A stretch of DNA of 64,000 nt, taken from assembly GCF_000025885.1 (NCBI RefSeq), contig NC_014011.1, positions 1,860,001 to 1,924,000 on the forward strand. The letters are read 5' to 3'. Below are positions 52,101 to 60,385 of this stretch, in pieces. The notes under the pieces were generated by a model. That model saw only the letters and a list, made by a program, of their open reading frames with translations. It made no database searches and was not told the DNA's origin. This DNA is from Aminobacterium colombiense DSM 12261 (GTDB taxonomy: Bacteria > Synergistota > Synergistia > Synergistales > Aminobacteriaceae). Made by a program: the position numbers and the translations under genes. Every line of letters begins with the position of its first letter. The first letter of the stretch is position 1.

Positions 52101-52799
52101 TCTCTCTTTGCAAAAGAGGGGGCGGTTTCAGAGTTCCCCCTTGTTACAAAGATTAGTTCTAATGACGAAATCCGCTACCAGACTATCCTCGCAAATTTCA
52201 ACCTTGATGGAAGAAGCGTCTACCTTCTCCCTGGCAGCCGTGTCGCAGCATATCCAGAGGATACTACGTATCGTTATTTCACAGCCAGCGGCGCTGTAGG
52301 TCTTGGAAACCAACCAATCAACTTAAAATGTGTAGGGGACATAAATCTCAAGGCTTTAAATGCTTTTTTAGGAGCCATTAGCGGCCTCATGAGCGTAGGA
52401 GATAATATCACTGACCCCTTGCTTCTTCAAAGGTTCTTATCTGGTTTAGTCGGAGGTTATTCCTCAATTCGGGATTTTCGGGAAGCAAGCTTTACGCTGT
52501 CCGGGACGTGGAATAACATTAAAATGTATGACTTAAAAGTATCTCAGCCGGCATACTCAACGTCCATTTCTTCACCCTCTCCCCTTGATGAAAAACGAAC
52601 TGAAGATGAGGACGAGATTAAAATAAAGCTATCTTTCCCCACTGGGGAGGGAAAAGATAGCTCTCTTACCCCGGGGGAACAAGTGAAAAAACAGATTATG
52701 GAAAATCTTTTAAAACAGATTATTAAACCTGGCGAAGAAGATACAACAATAACATATCCGGAACGAGAAAATGGAACTACGTCCCCCAACGGGCAATAA
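49152..52799 (+). CDS. TamB/AsmA-like large envelope protein
   Basis: 1215 residues: an N-terminal membrane anchor (about 6-25), then a very long run of short alternating strands with repeating hydrophobic/polar pattern and many Gly/Ser turns. The last 250 residues contain KITGTGTLNLNVSGT-like units. This is the overall design of TamB/YhdP (AsmA-like) proteins, which span the periplasm as beta-taco lipid conduits from inner to outer membrane. It has no enzymatic motifs. GAGGTG precedes the ATG at 49152. The C-terminal tail is acidic and Pro/Thr-rich. No TamA/BamA gene is adjacent, so the partner must be elsewhere. Confidence 0.75.
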   Translation: MKKRRVFFLSLAALFAIGAVSLYALSGINFGTETLRSVLEKSFGPESPCVLSVGEIKGNPVSGYTIYNLALSTPVSPIYEAEMMFARPSLSSLIARRPAIHKLRIESFTIFADTLSRVSMNTKEGNRLQNLPLLEVDMEKGRVTGSPIGSVFLEKGHLHLERNQFEATIQSKFNDLLIEIETTGKYGEDGISVQNLTAKTEDSLLRLSGRLTHEIGLAGKIESIYLADIQKALPSSEKGQEVSLSGQGASSLIIRGRWPNLVAEGGLYAEKANLAGFDLSQTLCRWSWDGKNISFLDIKGEAFQSPITGSIILAQNNFVHFDLSGKDVVPSKWYGVFPWLKFAQGPLETLHLDLAMQGGNKNGTVTFSSPATAMSGIPLENVSGTVAFNPDNTLTVKTHGEWHKARVVGEGTVSLGKDPMLDLALSTSRLALKNIRSTKAPLRSLALEGDVAGTIKLLGPSSSFFITGQFGSERIRLGGNLLEKLSIAFEQKENVTTVSSFSAFLGKTPIQGKGHLTNLFSEEETYVNFEGRGEKLQPSFLEQVFPAIKTLKMRGPVSLEWKLTGPAQNAALDINIQGTSNSIFDTVPLEQFLLSGRYEKGQLALTKINARIMDGILSCAGVFNMQKDTPFLQLEGNVEKIHLSRLAEISPNWPSLKGQVSSSFSLSGPLNSPGITATLDGEKISLMGLLLDRTTMEFAGSLRDLSIEKAEIALGDSLLTGSGLLSFEKGLDINITIPPTHIQKIISQWYPNTPVDGVVSGEIAFSGPFSNPVMDVKGTLPTLRIGGLALNDVALMAKPEKNGVIQFSLDSIYKKFNLSLTGEGSPSSDGWLFSLSSGPEGLPLEKLTANGNGQQHFFGTLQLLCEGKITSKGISGKGILTSPKVKFYGFTLSNLDLPFETTAEGRVVIADGKAKAYDGKGAISGSFDPHKFRWEGFLNFENMDLEKASSDWLPPQGKITGTGTLNLNVSGTMGQLKLIFGNGSLFAKEGAVSEFPLVTKISSNDEIRYQTILANFNLDGRSVYLLPGSRVAAYPEDTTYRYFTASGAVGLGNQPINLKCVGDINLKALNAFLGAISGLMSVGDNITDPLLLQRFLSGLVGGYSSIRDFREASFTLSGTWNNIKMYDLKVSQPAYSTSISSPSPLDEKRTEDEDEIKIKLSFPTGEGKDSSLTPGEQVKKQIMENLLKQIIKPGEEDTTITYPERENGTTSPNGQ

Positions 52800-52824
52800 T
52801 AAGTAGAGGAGGAGAGTCATTCTT

Positions 52825-54438
52825 ATGGGAATTACTGTACGTCAAATGCTGCGAATACCCGAATTGAACAGGATGAAAGTTATTGCCGGAGAAAGCGGCC
52901 TTGACACTAATTATGTAACCACTGTTACCGTTCTCGACGCCCCGGATATTCAGAGGTGGGTTCATGGGGGAGAATTTGTCATAACTTCCGGATACATTCT
53001 TAAAGACGATCCTGACTCTCTCGCACGGATAATTGAATGTCTTAGCCGCGGGGGTATGGCTGCTATCGGCATCAAATTTGAACGTTTTTTAAAGACTCTC
53101 CCGGCAAGTGCGAAGGAAACAGCTGACCGTCTTCATTTTCCTGTTATTGATATTCCCATCGACTATGCATTCAGTGATATTATCAACCCTGTCCTTTCAA
53201 GGGTTGTCAACGCCCAGGCCCATGAACTCAGTTTTTCAGAAAAAGTGAGTCAATCTTTTTTTGAACTCATTATCAATGGAGAAGAGGTTGATCCTATTCT
53301 CAACAACCTCCATAACTTTATTCACGTAGACATTGCCTTTGTGGACTCCATTTTCGGGCAAAGTTATTTCTGCGCTCAATCTGACAGCTTTATCGAGCTG
53401 ATTCGGGAAACTGACCTGCCCCGGCTTATTCGAAAGGTTCCTAACCGGACTGTAGCCATTGGGGACAAAGTGTATGGGTATCTTTTCTTCGATGTAGATT
53501 CCACAAACATTCAAAAGAGCTGGGAAACCTCCCTTTACCATGCCATCTCGGCCCTTCTTATCTGTATCCAGAAAAAACTCGCAAAAAGCGAAGCTGAAAA
53601 ACGATATCGAGATGAATTTGTACAAGACATACTTCTCAAAAATGTCCGTTTTGAAAAGGAGGTCTGGAACCGGGCCAAGCTCTTCAATTGGGATCTCAGA
53701 GGACCCCAGACAGTCGTTGTCATAGATATCGACAATTACAAACATCAATTTGGAATCGCACAACAAATAGACGAAGCCGTATCCAATCTTGAGGAGATAA
53801 AGAAGCGCATTTACTATATCGCTATCTCTCTGGTGAAAATGAAATTTCCCAATGTTCCCCATGCAGAGATGAGCGATTCTATAGTCTTCATCCTTCCGTC
53901 GCCGTTCAACGAATATGAGGTCTTCAAAAAAAACTTAAACGCAACCATAGCCTACATACAGCAGGAAGTTCTAAAGAAAACCCAATTCTCTGTAACAGTT
54001 GGAGTGGGAAGTGTTAAAGACAGCGTTTTCAGTTGTTATCAAAGTTACGATGAAGCTCGAAAGGCCCTTGAAATGATTCGAAGAACCTGCGGAAGGGGAC
54101 ACTCCATCTTCTGGAAAGACCTTGGTGTGTACAAACTTCTAGGGAATCTCTACAATATAAAAGACGCGGTTAATTTTTACTACGATTATATTGGAAAGCT
54201 CATCGACCATGATAAAAAGAAAAAAAACCAGCTCATCGAAACCCTTGAAACGATCATTCGGTGCAACTGGCAACTGAAACCAGCCGCAGAAGAACTGTCT
54301 ATTCATTACAATACGCTGAAATATAGGTTTCGAAAGATCTGCGACCTTCTGGAATTTGACGTTAATGACAGCGAGCAACGCCTGAATGTTGCGCTTTCAT
54401 TAAAACTATACTATATGGACAAATATTTGGACGTTTAA
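52825..54438 (+). CDS. PucR family transcriptional regulator
   Basis: 537 residues with the three-part PucR layout. The N-terminal PucR ligand domain (about 1-125) has VRQMLRIPEL and GGEFVITSGYIL. A central CdaR/GGDEF-like domain follows. The C-terminal HTH_30 (about 475-530) has NWQLKPAAEELSIHYNTLKYR. PucR-type activators respond to purine or ureide breakdown products in other bacteria. The gene sits between the TamB-like gene and the two unknown membrane proteins with M20 genes; a regulator of that block is likely. AGGAGGAG precedes the ATG. Confidence 0.9.
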   Translation: MGITVRQMLRIPELNRMKVIAGESGLDTNYVTTVTVLDAPDIQRWVHGGEFVITSGYILKDDPDSLARIIECLSRGGMAAIGIKFERFLKTLPASAKETADRLHFPVIDIPIDYAFSDIINPVLSRVVNAQAHELSFSEKVSQSFFELIINGEEVDPILNNLHNFIHVDIAFVDSIFGQSYFCAQSDSFIELIRETDLPRLIRKVPNRTVAIGDKVYGYLFFDVDSTNIQKSWETSLYHAISALLICIQKKLAKSEAEKRYRDEFVQDILLKNVRFEKEVWNRAKLFNWDLRGPQTVVVIDIDNYKHQFGIAQQIDEAVSNLEEIKKRIYYIAISLVKMKFPNVPHAEMSDSIVFILPSPFNEYEVFKKNLNATIAYIQQEVLKKTQFSVTVGVGSVKDSVFSCYQSYDEARKALEMIRRTCGRGHSIFWKDLGVYKLLGNLYNIKDAVNFYYDYIGKLIDHDKKKKNQLIETLETIIRCNWQLKPAAEELSIHYNTLKYRFRKICDLLEFDVNDSEQRLNVALSLKLYYMDKYLDV

Positions 54439-54738
54439 TTGTCTATGTATTTCTATCGCTCTACATAAACACTTTTTTATGGTAACCATAAACATATTAT
54501 TATCCCCTTTGATGTTCTTAAATGACGATGAAACACCCCGTTTCATAGTATAAAATCACCTCGTGAAAAAGGAAACTAAATTAAATTCCCAGAAGCTCTG
54601 TTGTTTAAATAAAATTTAGAACTTTCTATCAATAGCGGTATCGGGGTCATTATGCCGCAATGCTAATGGGGAGGCTTTTATTTCCTTTTTTCTTCATTAT
54701 AAACATCTGTCGCTCATATTTTTATGGAGGTGTTATTT
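54439..54738. promoter_or_regulatory. Leader between the PucR gene and the unknown transporter
   Basis: About 300 bases without a gene. It holds an inverted repeat ATGAAAC/GTTTCAT (7 bp, 54529-54546) followed by TATAAA (54549-54554), a possible operator and -10. A second structure GCGGTAT/ATGCCGC with a wobble lies near 54634-54658, just ahead of a G-rich stretch and T run that could act as attenuator. No known riboswitch was recognised. Confidence 0.45.
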
Positions 54739-55470
54739 ATGCCAGAAGCAGTACTTCAAGCGGCGAATAGCTGGGGTGTATGGTTAATAGCTATCGCAAT
54801 CGTAGTTATCGTTCTCATTCAGTCTCTCCTTTATATTCGTCTTTCTTTCAAAACTGCAGACCTGATCGGATTTCCCAGAGAAAAATGTGTTCAGGGTCTC
54901 CGGGCTGGCGCCATTTCAGCCATAGGCCCTTCTATTGCTGTCTTCATCGTTATGGTAGGCATGATGTCAGTAGTAGGCGGTCCTATAACCTGGCTTCGAC
55001 TTTCAATTATCGGTGCGGCACCTACAGAACTTACTGCTGCTACCGTTGGAGCCGAGGCCCTTGGTGTAAAGTTCGGCGGCGCGGATTATGACGTTATGGC
55101 CCTTGCCACCTCATGGTGGACCATGGCTATTAACGGCACAGGATGGCTTCTTGTAACGGCCCTTTTCACCCATAAGCTTGAAGACGTACGGGAAAAGATT
55201 GGCGGAGGCGACCCCAAATGGCTTGCCATCGTTTCTGGGGCAGCCATGCTTGGCTGCTTCGGATTCCTCAACTCTAACAGCATAATGGCCGGGTACAAGG
55301 GACTCAAGGCTGGTGCAGCTGGCGGCGGCGGTCCTCTTTATGCGGCTATCGGAGGGCTTTTGGGCATGGTGTTAATGCTGACCCTTGCTAAAAAACTAAC
55401 GTGGCTCAGAGAGTATACCCTTGGAATAGCCATGCTTATTGGAATGGCCGTAGCCGTCATTCTCGTTTAG
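54739..55470 (+). CDS. Uncharacterised DUF5058-like membrane protein, transporter subunit 1
   Basis: 243 residues, starting at ATG 54739, with GGAGGTG six bases upstream (an in-frame ATG at 54724 lies in front of that site). About seven hydrophobic segments. Glycine/alanine-rich conserved-looking stretches are GLRAGAISAIGPSIAVFIVMVGMM and APTELTAATVGAEALG. It resembles the DUF5058 membrane family, whose function I do not know. Pairing with a second membrane protein in front of two hydrolases suggests a two-subunit importer. It is neither ABC nor TRAP by sequence. Confidence 0.6.
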   Translation: MPEAVLQAANSWGVWLIAIAIVVIVLIQSLLYIRLSFKTADLIGFPREKCVQGLRAGAISAIGPSIAVFIVMVGMMSVVGGPITWLRLSIIGAAPTELTAATVGAEALGVKFGGADYDVMALATSWWTMAINGTGWLLVTALFTHKLEDVREKIGGGDPKWLAIVSGAAMLGCFGFLNSNSIMAGYKGLKAGAAGGGGPLYAAIGGLLGMVLMLTLAKKLTWLREYTLGIAMLIGMAVAVILV

Positions 55471-55491
55471 TTTTGAAGGAGGATTCTTCTT

Positions 55492-56181
55492 ATGGTATCT
55501 AAAGCTGAATTTGACAATATATGGAAAAAACCAGTTATAAAAATAGGTGTTGTCACTGTTTTAATTCCTACGTTTATGTGCTTTTTACCAAACTTGTTCC
55601 TGTATATCAAATTTGGAGTTTTCCCGCCCGTTTCCGTGGCGTTGAAAGCATGGGGCATGATTGCCGCCATTTTTGGCGCCTTCTACATTGTTGAACCTAT
55701 ATCGTATTATCCCGTTCTCGGCTTGACTGGCACATACATCTCATTCTTGAGCGGAAACATAGGCAACCTTCGTCTGCCTTGCTCTGCTGTGGCTCAGGAA
55801 GTAGTGGGAGTAGAAGCCGGATCCTCTGAAGCAGAGATCGTTTCTACTCTTGGTGTGGCTGGTTCTGTTATTACGAATCTCTTTTTTACTACCTTAGCAG
55901 CAGTGGCAGGAGCAGCCCTTCTGGCCATCTTCCCCGAACCCATCGCTATTGCCTTTAAACAGTACACTGTAGCCGCTATTTTCGGTGCTGTCTTTGGCCA
56001 GTTTACCCTTAAGTTCCCTAAACTGGCCTTTGTCGGAATTGCTATTCCCATGCTTCTGCGCATTGTAGGTCCTGCTATTGGGATGCCTTTTTTGACACAG
56101 ACATGGGTTGTCATCGTAGCCTCTGTATTTGGAACTATTCTCGTGGGGCGAATCCTCTATAAAAAGGGACTGCTTCATTAA
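55492..56181 (+). CDS. Uncharacterised membrane protein, transporter subunit 2
   Basis: 229 residues with about seven hydrophobic segments, 21 bases after subunit 1, with AAGGAGG before the ATG. Notable blocks are the polar ENIGNLRLPCS-like SGNIGNLRLPCSAVAQEVVG near 90 and EAGSSEAEIVSTLG near 110, which may line a substrate path. I do not recognise a family. The two proteins probably form one complex, because they are always read in the same direction here and share a leader. The substrate is presumed to be an acyl or aminoacyl conjugate, from the neighbours. Confidence 0.55.
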   Translation: MVSKAEFDNIWKKPVIKIGVVTVLIPTFMCFLPNLFLYIKFGVFPPVSVALKAWGMIAAIFGAFYIVEPISYYPVLGLTGTYISFLSGNIGNLRLPCSAVAQEVVGVEAGSSEAEIVSTLGVAGSVITNLFFTTLAAVAGAALLAIFPEPIAIAFKQYTVAAIFGAVFGQFTLKFPKLAFVGIAIPMLLRIVGPAIGMPFLTQTWVVIVASVFGTILVGRILYKKGLLH

Positions 56182-56255
56182 AAATACAGCAACCCTCATA
56201 GCATCCCACTATGCAATTCTTAACATACTATCAACATTAAAGGGGGTATTCCCTT

Positions 56256-57464
56256 ATGGAAATCATGAAAAAACAAGCACTGGCGCTGCAGGAGCAGATA
56301 GTCACATGGAGGCGGGATCTTCATCAGATACCCGAAACTGAAATGGACACAGTCCAGACTGAAGCCTACATTTGTGCACGCCTTGACGAGATGGGCATTC
56401 CCTACCGAAAGGGCGTAGCAGGACATGGAGTAGTGGCTGTATTGGAGGGGTCAAAGCCCGGCAAGGTGTTTGCCATACGGGCCGACTGTGATGGTCTGCC
56501 TATAAAAGAAGAAGCAGATCTTCCCTTTGCCTCCACTAACGGTTGCATGCATGCCTGCGGGCATGATGTTCACACCGCTATGGCCCTTGGAGCGGCTAAG
56601 ATACTTGCTGACAATAAGGATAAACTCGAAGGAAGGGTTAAATTTATTTTCCAGCCCGGCGAAGAGGGATGCAAAGAAGGTTACGGCGGCGCAAAGCGCA
56701 TGATCGACGACGGCGCTTTAGAAGATCCTCGCCCTGACGTGCTCATAGGGCTTCACACCGGCGCTATCTGGAAGGAGAATTTTAAGCCGGGAGACATCGG
56801 CTATCACTACAGCGGCATTATGGCCTGCATGGATCGATTTGAGATTCTGGTAAAAGGGAAGGGAAGCCACGGTGCCTATCCTCACGGCTCTATAGATCCC
56901 ATCAGCATTGCCTGTCAGATAATCTCTGAACTCCAGACCATCGTGAGCCGAGAGATGAATCCAGTGGAACCAGCCGTTATATCCATTGGTGAAATCCACG
57001 CCGGTACGGCCTTCAACATTATTCCAGGAGAGTGCCGCATCAGCGGGACAGTGAGAGCCCTTTCCACTGAGACCAGAAAATTTATGGCCAGCCGGATTGA
57101 GGAAATCGCCCGAACAGTAGCCCGGGGAATGCGTGGCGACATAGAATTACGTTATGGATGGGAAGGCCCTTCCCCCGTAATGAACAACGCTGAGGTCACC
57201 GAGGAGCTTCGCAAGGTAGCTGTGGAAATTCTTGGAGAAGAACACGTAAAGGAAATCAAGAATGCCTCCATGGGCGGAGAGGATATCGCTTACTTCCTTG
57301 AGGAAATTCCAGGAACTTTCTTCTTCCACCCCAGCTGCAACGAGGAAAAGGGACAGATCTATCCCCACCATAATTCCCGTTTCGCCATAGACGAAGACGT
57401 TTTGTGGATTGGCCCGGCAGTTATGTCCACCATGGCTATTGAGTGGCTGAAAAAACATAAATAA
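56256..57464 (+). CDS. M20D amidohydrolase 1 (aminoacylase/IAA-amino acid hydrolase type)
   Basis: 402 residues of the HipO/AbgB-like M20 peptidases. Metal-site blocks are HACGHDVHTAMALG near 102, FQPGEEGCKEGYGGAKRM near 137 and GLHTGAIW near 168, with the lid domain GKGSHGAYPHGSIDPIS near 205 and the final histidine in PHHNSRF near 370. It splits an N-acyl or aminoacyl amide bond with two divalent metals. The paralogue that follows is of similar length. ATG 56256 has AAAGGGGG upstream. It follows the membrane genes by 74 bases. Confidence 0.88.
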   Translation: MEIMKKQALALQEQIVTWRRDLHQIPETEMDTVQTEAYICARLDEMGIPYRKGVAGHGVVAVLEGSKPGKVFAIRADCDGLPIKEEADLPFASTNGCMHACGHDVHTAMALGAAKILADNKDKLEGRVKFIFQPGEEGCKEGYGGAKRMIDDGALEDPRPDVLIGLHTGAIWKENFKPGDIGYHYSGIMACMDRFEILVKGKGSHGAYPHGSIDPISIACQIISELQTIVSREMNPVEPAVISIGEIHAGTAFNIIPGECRISGTVRALSTETRKFMASRIEEIARTVARGMRGDIELRYGWEGPSPVMNNAEVTEELRKVAVEILGEEHVKEIKNASMGGEDIAYFLEEIPGTFFFHPSCNEEKGQIYPHHNSRFAIDEDVLWIGPAVMSTMAIEWLKKHK

Positions 57465-57470
57465 AACTCT

Positions 57471-57502
57471 GGGGACAGACCTTTAAAGCCCGTCCCCTTT
57501 TT
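57471..57502 (+). terminator. Hairpin between the two M20 genes
   Basis: GGGGAC and GTCCCC form a 6-bp stem with a 15-base loop followed by five T residues. It may partly terminate transcription before the second hydrolase. Confidence 0.5.
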
Positions 57503-57556
57503 ATGCGCCACACTGTATTCTACATTCAAAACTTCGGGAAAGGAGAATACTGTATC

Positions 57557-58744
57557 ATGGCAAACATAAAAGACGAGGCTAAAAGAATTTTGCCTCAAAT
57601 TGTTGAGTGGAGACGGCATATCCATGCTCATCCGGAATTAGGCCTTGAAACACCGGAAACAGAGGCTTATATTGTCAAAGCGCTTGAGGGGATGGGGTTC
57701 CCTTCTTCATCCATTAAAAAAGGCATTGGGGGACACGGAGTAGCGGCAGTTCTGCAAGGAGACATTCCTGGACAAACGTTGGCAATTCGCGCCGATCTTG
57801 ATGCACTACCCATAAAGGAAGAAACAGGGCTTTCCTTTGCCGCCACCAATGGCAATATGCACGCTTGCGCCCACGATGCCCATACGGCCATGGCTTTGGG
57901 AGCTGCCAAGGTGCTCATAAACCATCGCCGCGAATTGAAGGGAAGCGTTAAGTTCATCTTTCAGCCAGCAGAAGAAACCGTTATAGGAGCCAAGGCCATG
58001 ATTGATGACGGAGTGCTCGAAAATCCCAAGGTTAACGCACTCATTGCCCTTCATACAGGGCTGCTCTGGAAAGACTTTTCCGTCGGACAGATTGGATATT
58101 CCCGCGGCGGAATGATGGCTTCCGCCGACCGTTTCCTTATTACGCTAAAAGGGAAGGGGGGCCACGGAGCGACCCCCCATCTGACAGTGGATCCCATCTC
58201 CATGGCTGGTCAGCTTATCTGCCGCCTTCAGACAATTCTCAGCAGGGAGATAAATCCGGTAGACCCGGCAGTTCTCACTATTGGACGAATAGCTGGAGGA
58301 TCAGCCTATAACATCATCCCTGGCGAATGTATCCTAGAGGGAACCGTTCGAGTTCTTGACGTAGCCACACGAAAGATGGTTGAAGAACGCATTCGTGAAC
58401 TGACCGTATCTACGGCTGAAAGCATGGGGGGTGAGGCAATGGTGGAGTATACGCCAGGCCCGCCGCCGGTGATTAACAATGAAGCCATGACCAATAAACT
58501 CATAGCCTCTGCCGCTTTACTTCTGGGGAATGATAACGTTCGGGAAATACCAGAACCATCTATGGGGGCGGAGGACGTGGCATATTTCCTTGAGCAAGTG
58601 CCAGGGACCTTCTTCTTCCATGTTGGGAGCAACCCTGACAAAGGACAAACCTATCCTCACCATAACTCCAGGTTCGATATAGATGAAGAGACTCTTTGGA
58701 TTGGATCAGCCATCTTTGCCCACTTCGCTCTGAATTGGCAATAA
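57557..58744 (+). CDS. M20D amidohydrolase 2, paralogue
   Basis: 395 residues from ATG 57557 (AAGGAG 11 bases upstream). It shares metal motifs with the previous enzyme (HACAHDAHTAMALG, FQPAEETVIGAKAM, ALHTGLLW) and the lid GKGGHGATPHLTVDPIS. The second-shell Gly of the CGH motif is changed to CAH, and a 3-residue difference follows the FQP motif. A terminator-like hairpin precedes it, so it may be under separate control. It probably hydrolyses a related N-acyl or dipeptide-like compound. Confidence 0.88.
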   Translation: MANIKDEAKRILPQIVEWRRHIHAHPELGLETPETEAYIVKALEGMGFPSSSIKKGIGGHGVAAVLQGDIPGQTLAIRADLDALPIKEETGLSFAATNGNMHACAHDAHTAMALGAAKVLINHRRELKGSVKFIFQPAEETVIGAKAMIDDGVLENPKVNALIALHTGLLWKDFSVGQIGYSRGGMMASADRFLITLKGKGGHGATPHLTVDPISMAGQLICRLQTILSREINPVDPAVLTIGRIAGGSAYNIIPGECILEGTVRVLDVATRKMVEERIRELTVSTAESMGGEAMVEYTPGPPPVINNEAMTNKLIASAALLLGNDNVREIPEPSMGAEDVAYFLEQVPGTFFFHVGSNPDKGQTYPHHNSRFDIDEETLWIGSAIFAHFALNWQ

Positions 58745-58812
58745 AACTAGCTGTTAAGGGATAAATTCTACTTCTCCGCAAGGGCAGATGGAACAGGATC
58801 TGCCCTTGCTCT

Positions 58813-59604
58813 CTATTTTCTTAACAATGAAAGAGCATACCCCGCCGCTGCTACGAGAATAATCATGGCTCCCGCTGTAAGGTTGAAGAAAACTGCCAGC
58901 CACAATCCTGCTACAGAAAAGATCAGACTCAGGATAAAGGCTGCGGCCATCATGGAAAAAAGAGAACGGCTCCAGCCTTCGGCAATAGAAGGGGGTATGG
59001 TAAGAAGAGCAATGACGAGAATAAGGCCTACCACCCGAATAAGAAGCACTACGGCCATAGAGATGAGAATTACTGTAACATAATGCATAAGGGCAACATT
59101 GACTCCTCTGGTCTTGGCGAAATCCGTATCATAGACAAAGGCTAAAAATTCCCGGTGATAGGGAATACCCAGCAATAAAGAGAGAAAAATCAACCCTGCC
59201 ATAGAGATAAGGTCGACGCGGGACACCGAGAGGATGCTTCCAAAAAGGTAGCTCATGAGGTCTTGAGCATATCCAGGAGTCAAGTCTATAAAGATAACTC
59301 CCGCTGCCATTCCCACCGCCCAGAGAACGCCAATAATAGAGTCGGCCCGCCACGGCCTTCGCCATGTGACCCACGCGATGAGAAAAGCCATTACGAGAGA
59401 AAATCCCATCGCTCCCAGAGAGGGAGAGATCTTCAGAAAAAAGGCCAGCCCCACGCCGCCATAGGCAGCATGGGCGATCCCGCCTGCAACAATAACCTGG
59501 CGCCTCACCACTACAATGCTGCCCATCATGCCGCAGATGATGCTTGCGAAAAAAGCTGCCCAGAGAGCATTTTGCATAAACTCATACTGCAGAAGTTCAA
59601 TCAT
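58813..59604 (-). CDS. Zn/Mn ABC transporter permease (ZnuB-like)
   Basis: 263 residues from ATG 59604; the ATG overlaps the end of the ATPase gene by 8 bases. About eight hydrophobic segments with the ABC-3 family stretches GGIAHAAYGGVGLAFFL and ALLTIPPSIAEGWS. It is the membrane half of a divalent-metal importer. The last gene of a three-gene operon, its stop faces the convergent M20 gene across 70 bp. Confidence 0.9.
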   Translation of the reverse strand: MIELLQYEFMQNALWAAFFASIICGMMGSIVVVRRQVIVAGGIAHAAYGGVGLAFFLKISPSLGAMGFSLVMAFLIAWVTWRRPWRADSIIGVLWAVGMAAGVIFIDLTPGYAQDLMSYLFGSILSVSRVDLISMAGLIFLSLLLGIPYHREFLAFVYDTDFAKTRGVNVALMHYVTVILISMAVVLLIRVVGLILVIALLTIPPSIAEGWSRSLFSMMAAAFILSLIFSVAGLWLAVFFNLTAGAMIILVAAAGYALSLLRK

Positions 59605-60385
59605 GACGATGCCTGTCCAGATGGTCGTGGCGGGCCAGAACCCGGTGAGGGACACCGTGGGCAACGAGTTCTATTGGGCATGTGCCGCCATATTCCATTT
59701 TCAGCATTTCCTCCGTAATTTCTCCTGACCCATGATAATACACATCCCCGCACACGCAGGCAACAGCCGTAGCACCATTGGCAATAACGGAGAGATCGTG
59801 GCTTACTAAAATGATAGTGACGTTTCCGGCAAAGGAAGCCAAGTCCTCATATAAAACCCCTCTCGCTTCTGGATCAATGCTGGCAAGAGGTTCGTCCATC
59901 AGTAGAATTCGAGGACGGGAGGCTAATGCCCTGGCAATAAGAACCCGCTGGCGCTGTCCTTGGGAAAGATCCCCCATAGGATCATTTCTCCTTCCTGCCA
60001 GGCCCATGTGTTCAAGAACGTCCATGGCAATTTTTTTGTCTTCTTCAGTAAATATCTTCCTTCGACCAATGCCAAGACGTCCCATGAGAACAACATCGAA
60101 GACAGATACGGGGAAGATTTTGTCCCGTACTCCTTCCTGGGGAACATAACCAACAGAAGTAACAGCCCTGTCCGGCGTTGTGCCTAAAACTTCAATTTTC
60201 CCCCTAGCTGGTTTCTCGAGACCAAGGATGAGCCTCAACAACGTTGTTTTACCGCCGCCGTTAGGCCCGATAATCACAAGAAACTCTCCCTGGGGAACCT
60301 GGAAAGAAGCCTGATCCAATACCATGGTTCCATTTTCATAGCCGAAAGACACGTCTTCGAACACAACCGCGGGGGCAAGATTCAT
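59597..60385 (-). CDS. Zn/Mn ABC transporter ATPase (ZnuC-like)
   Basis: 262 residues with Walker A GPNGGGKTTLL near 40, Q-loop YVPQEGV near 84, signature LSQGQRQRVLIARAL near 142 and Walker B RILLMDEPLASID near 162. The last 30 residues (CPIELVAHGVPHRVL then RHDHLDRHRHD) are His-rich and may sense or bind metal. It starts four bases before the binding-protein gene ends (60382-60385 overlap). Confidence 0.92.
   Translation of the reverse strand: MNLAPAVVFEDVSFGYENGTMVLDQASFQVPQGEFLVIIGPNGGGKTTLLRLILGLEKPARGKIEVLGTTPDRAVTSVGYVPQEGVRDKIFPVSVFDVVLMGRLGIGRRKIFTEEDKKIAMDVLEHMGLAGRRNDPMGDLSQGQRQRVLIARALASRPRILLMDEPLASIDPEARGVLYEDLASFAGNVTIILVSHDLSVIANGATAVACVCGDVYYHGSGEITEEMLKMEYGGTCPIELVAHGVPHRVLARHDHLDRHRHD

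Noticed and set aside
57464-57557. Frameshifted fusion of the two M20 genes
   Set aside because: Each encodes a complete enzyme with its own start and ribosome site; they are full-length paralogues.
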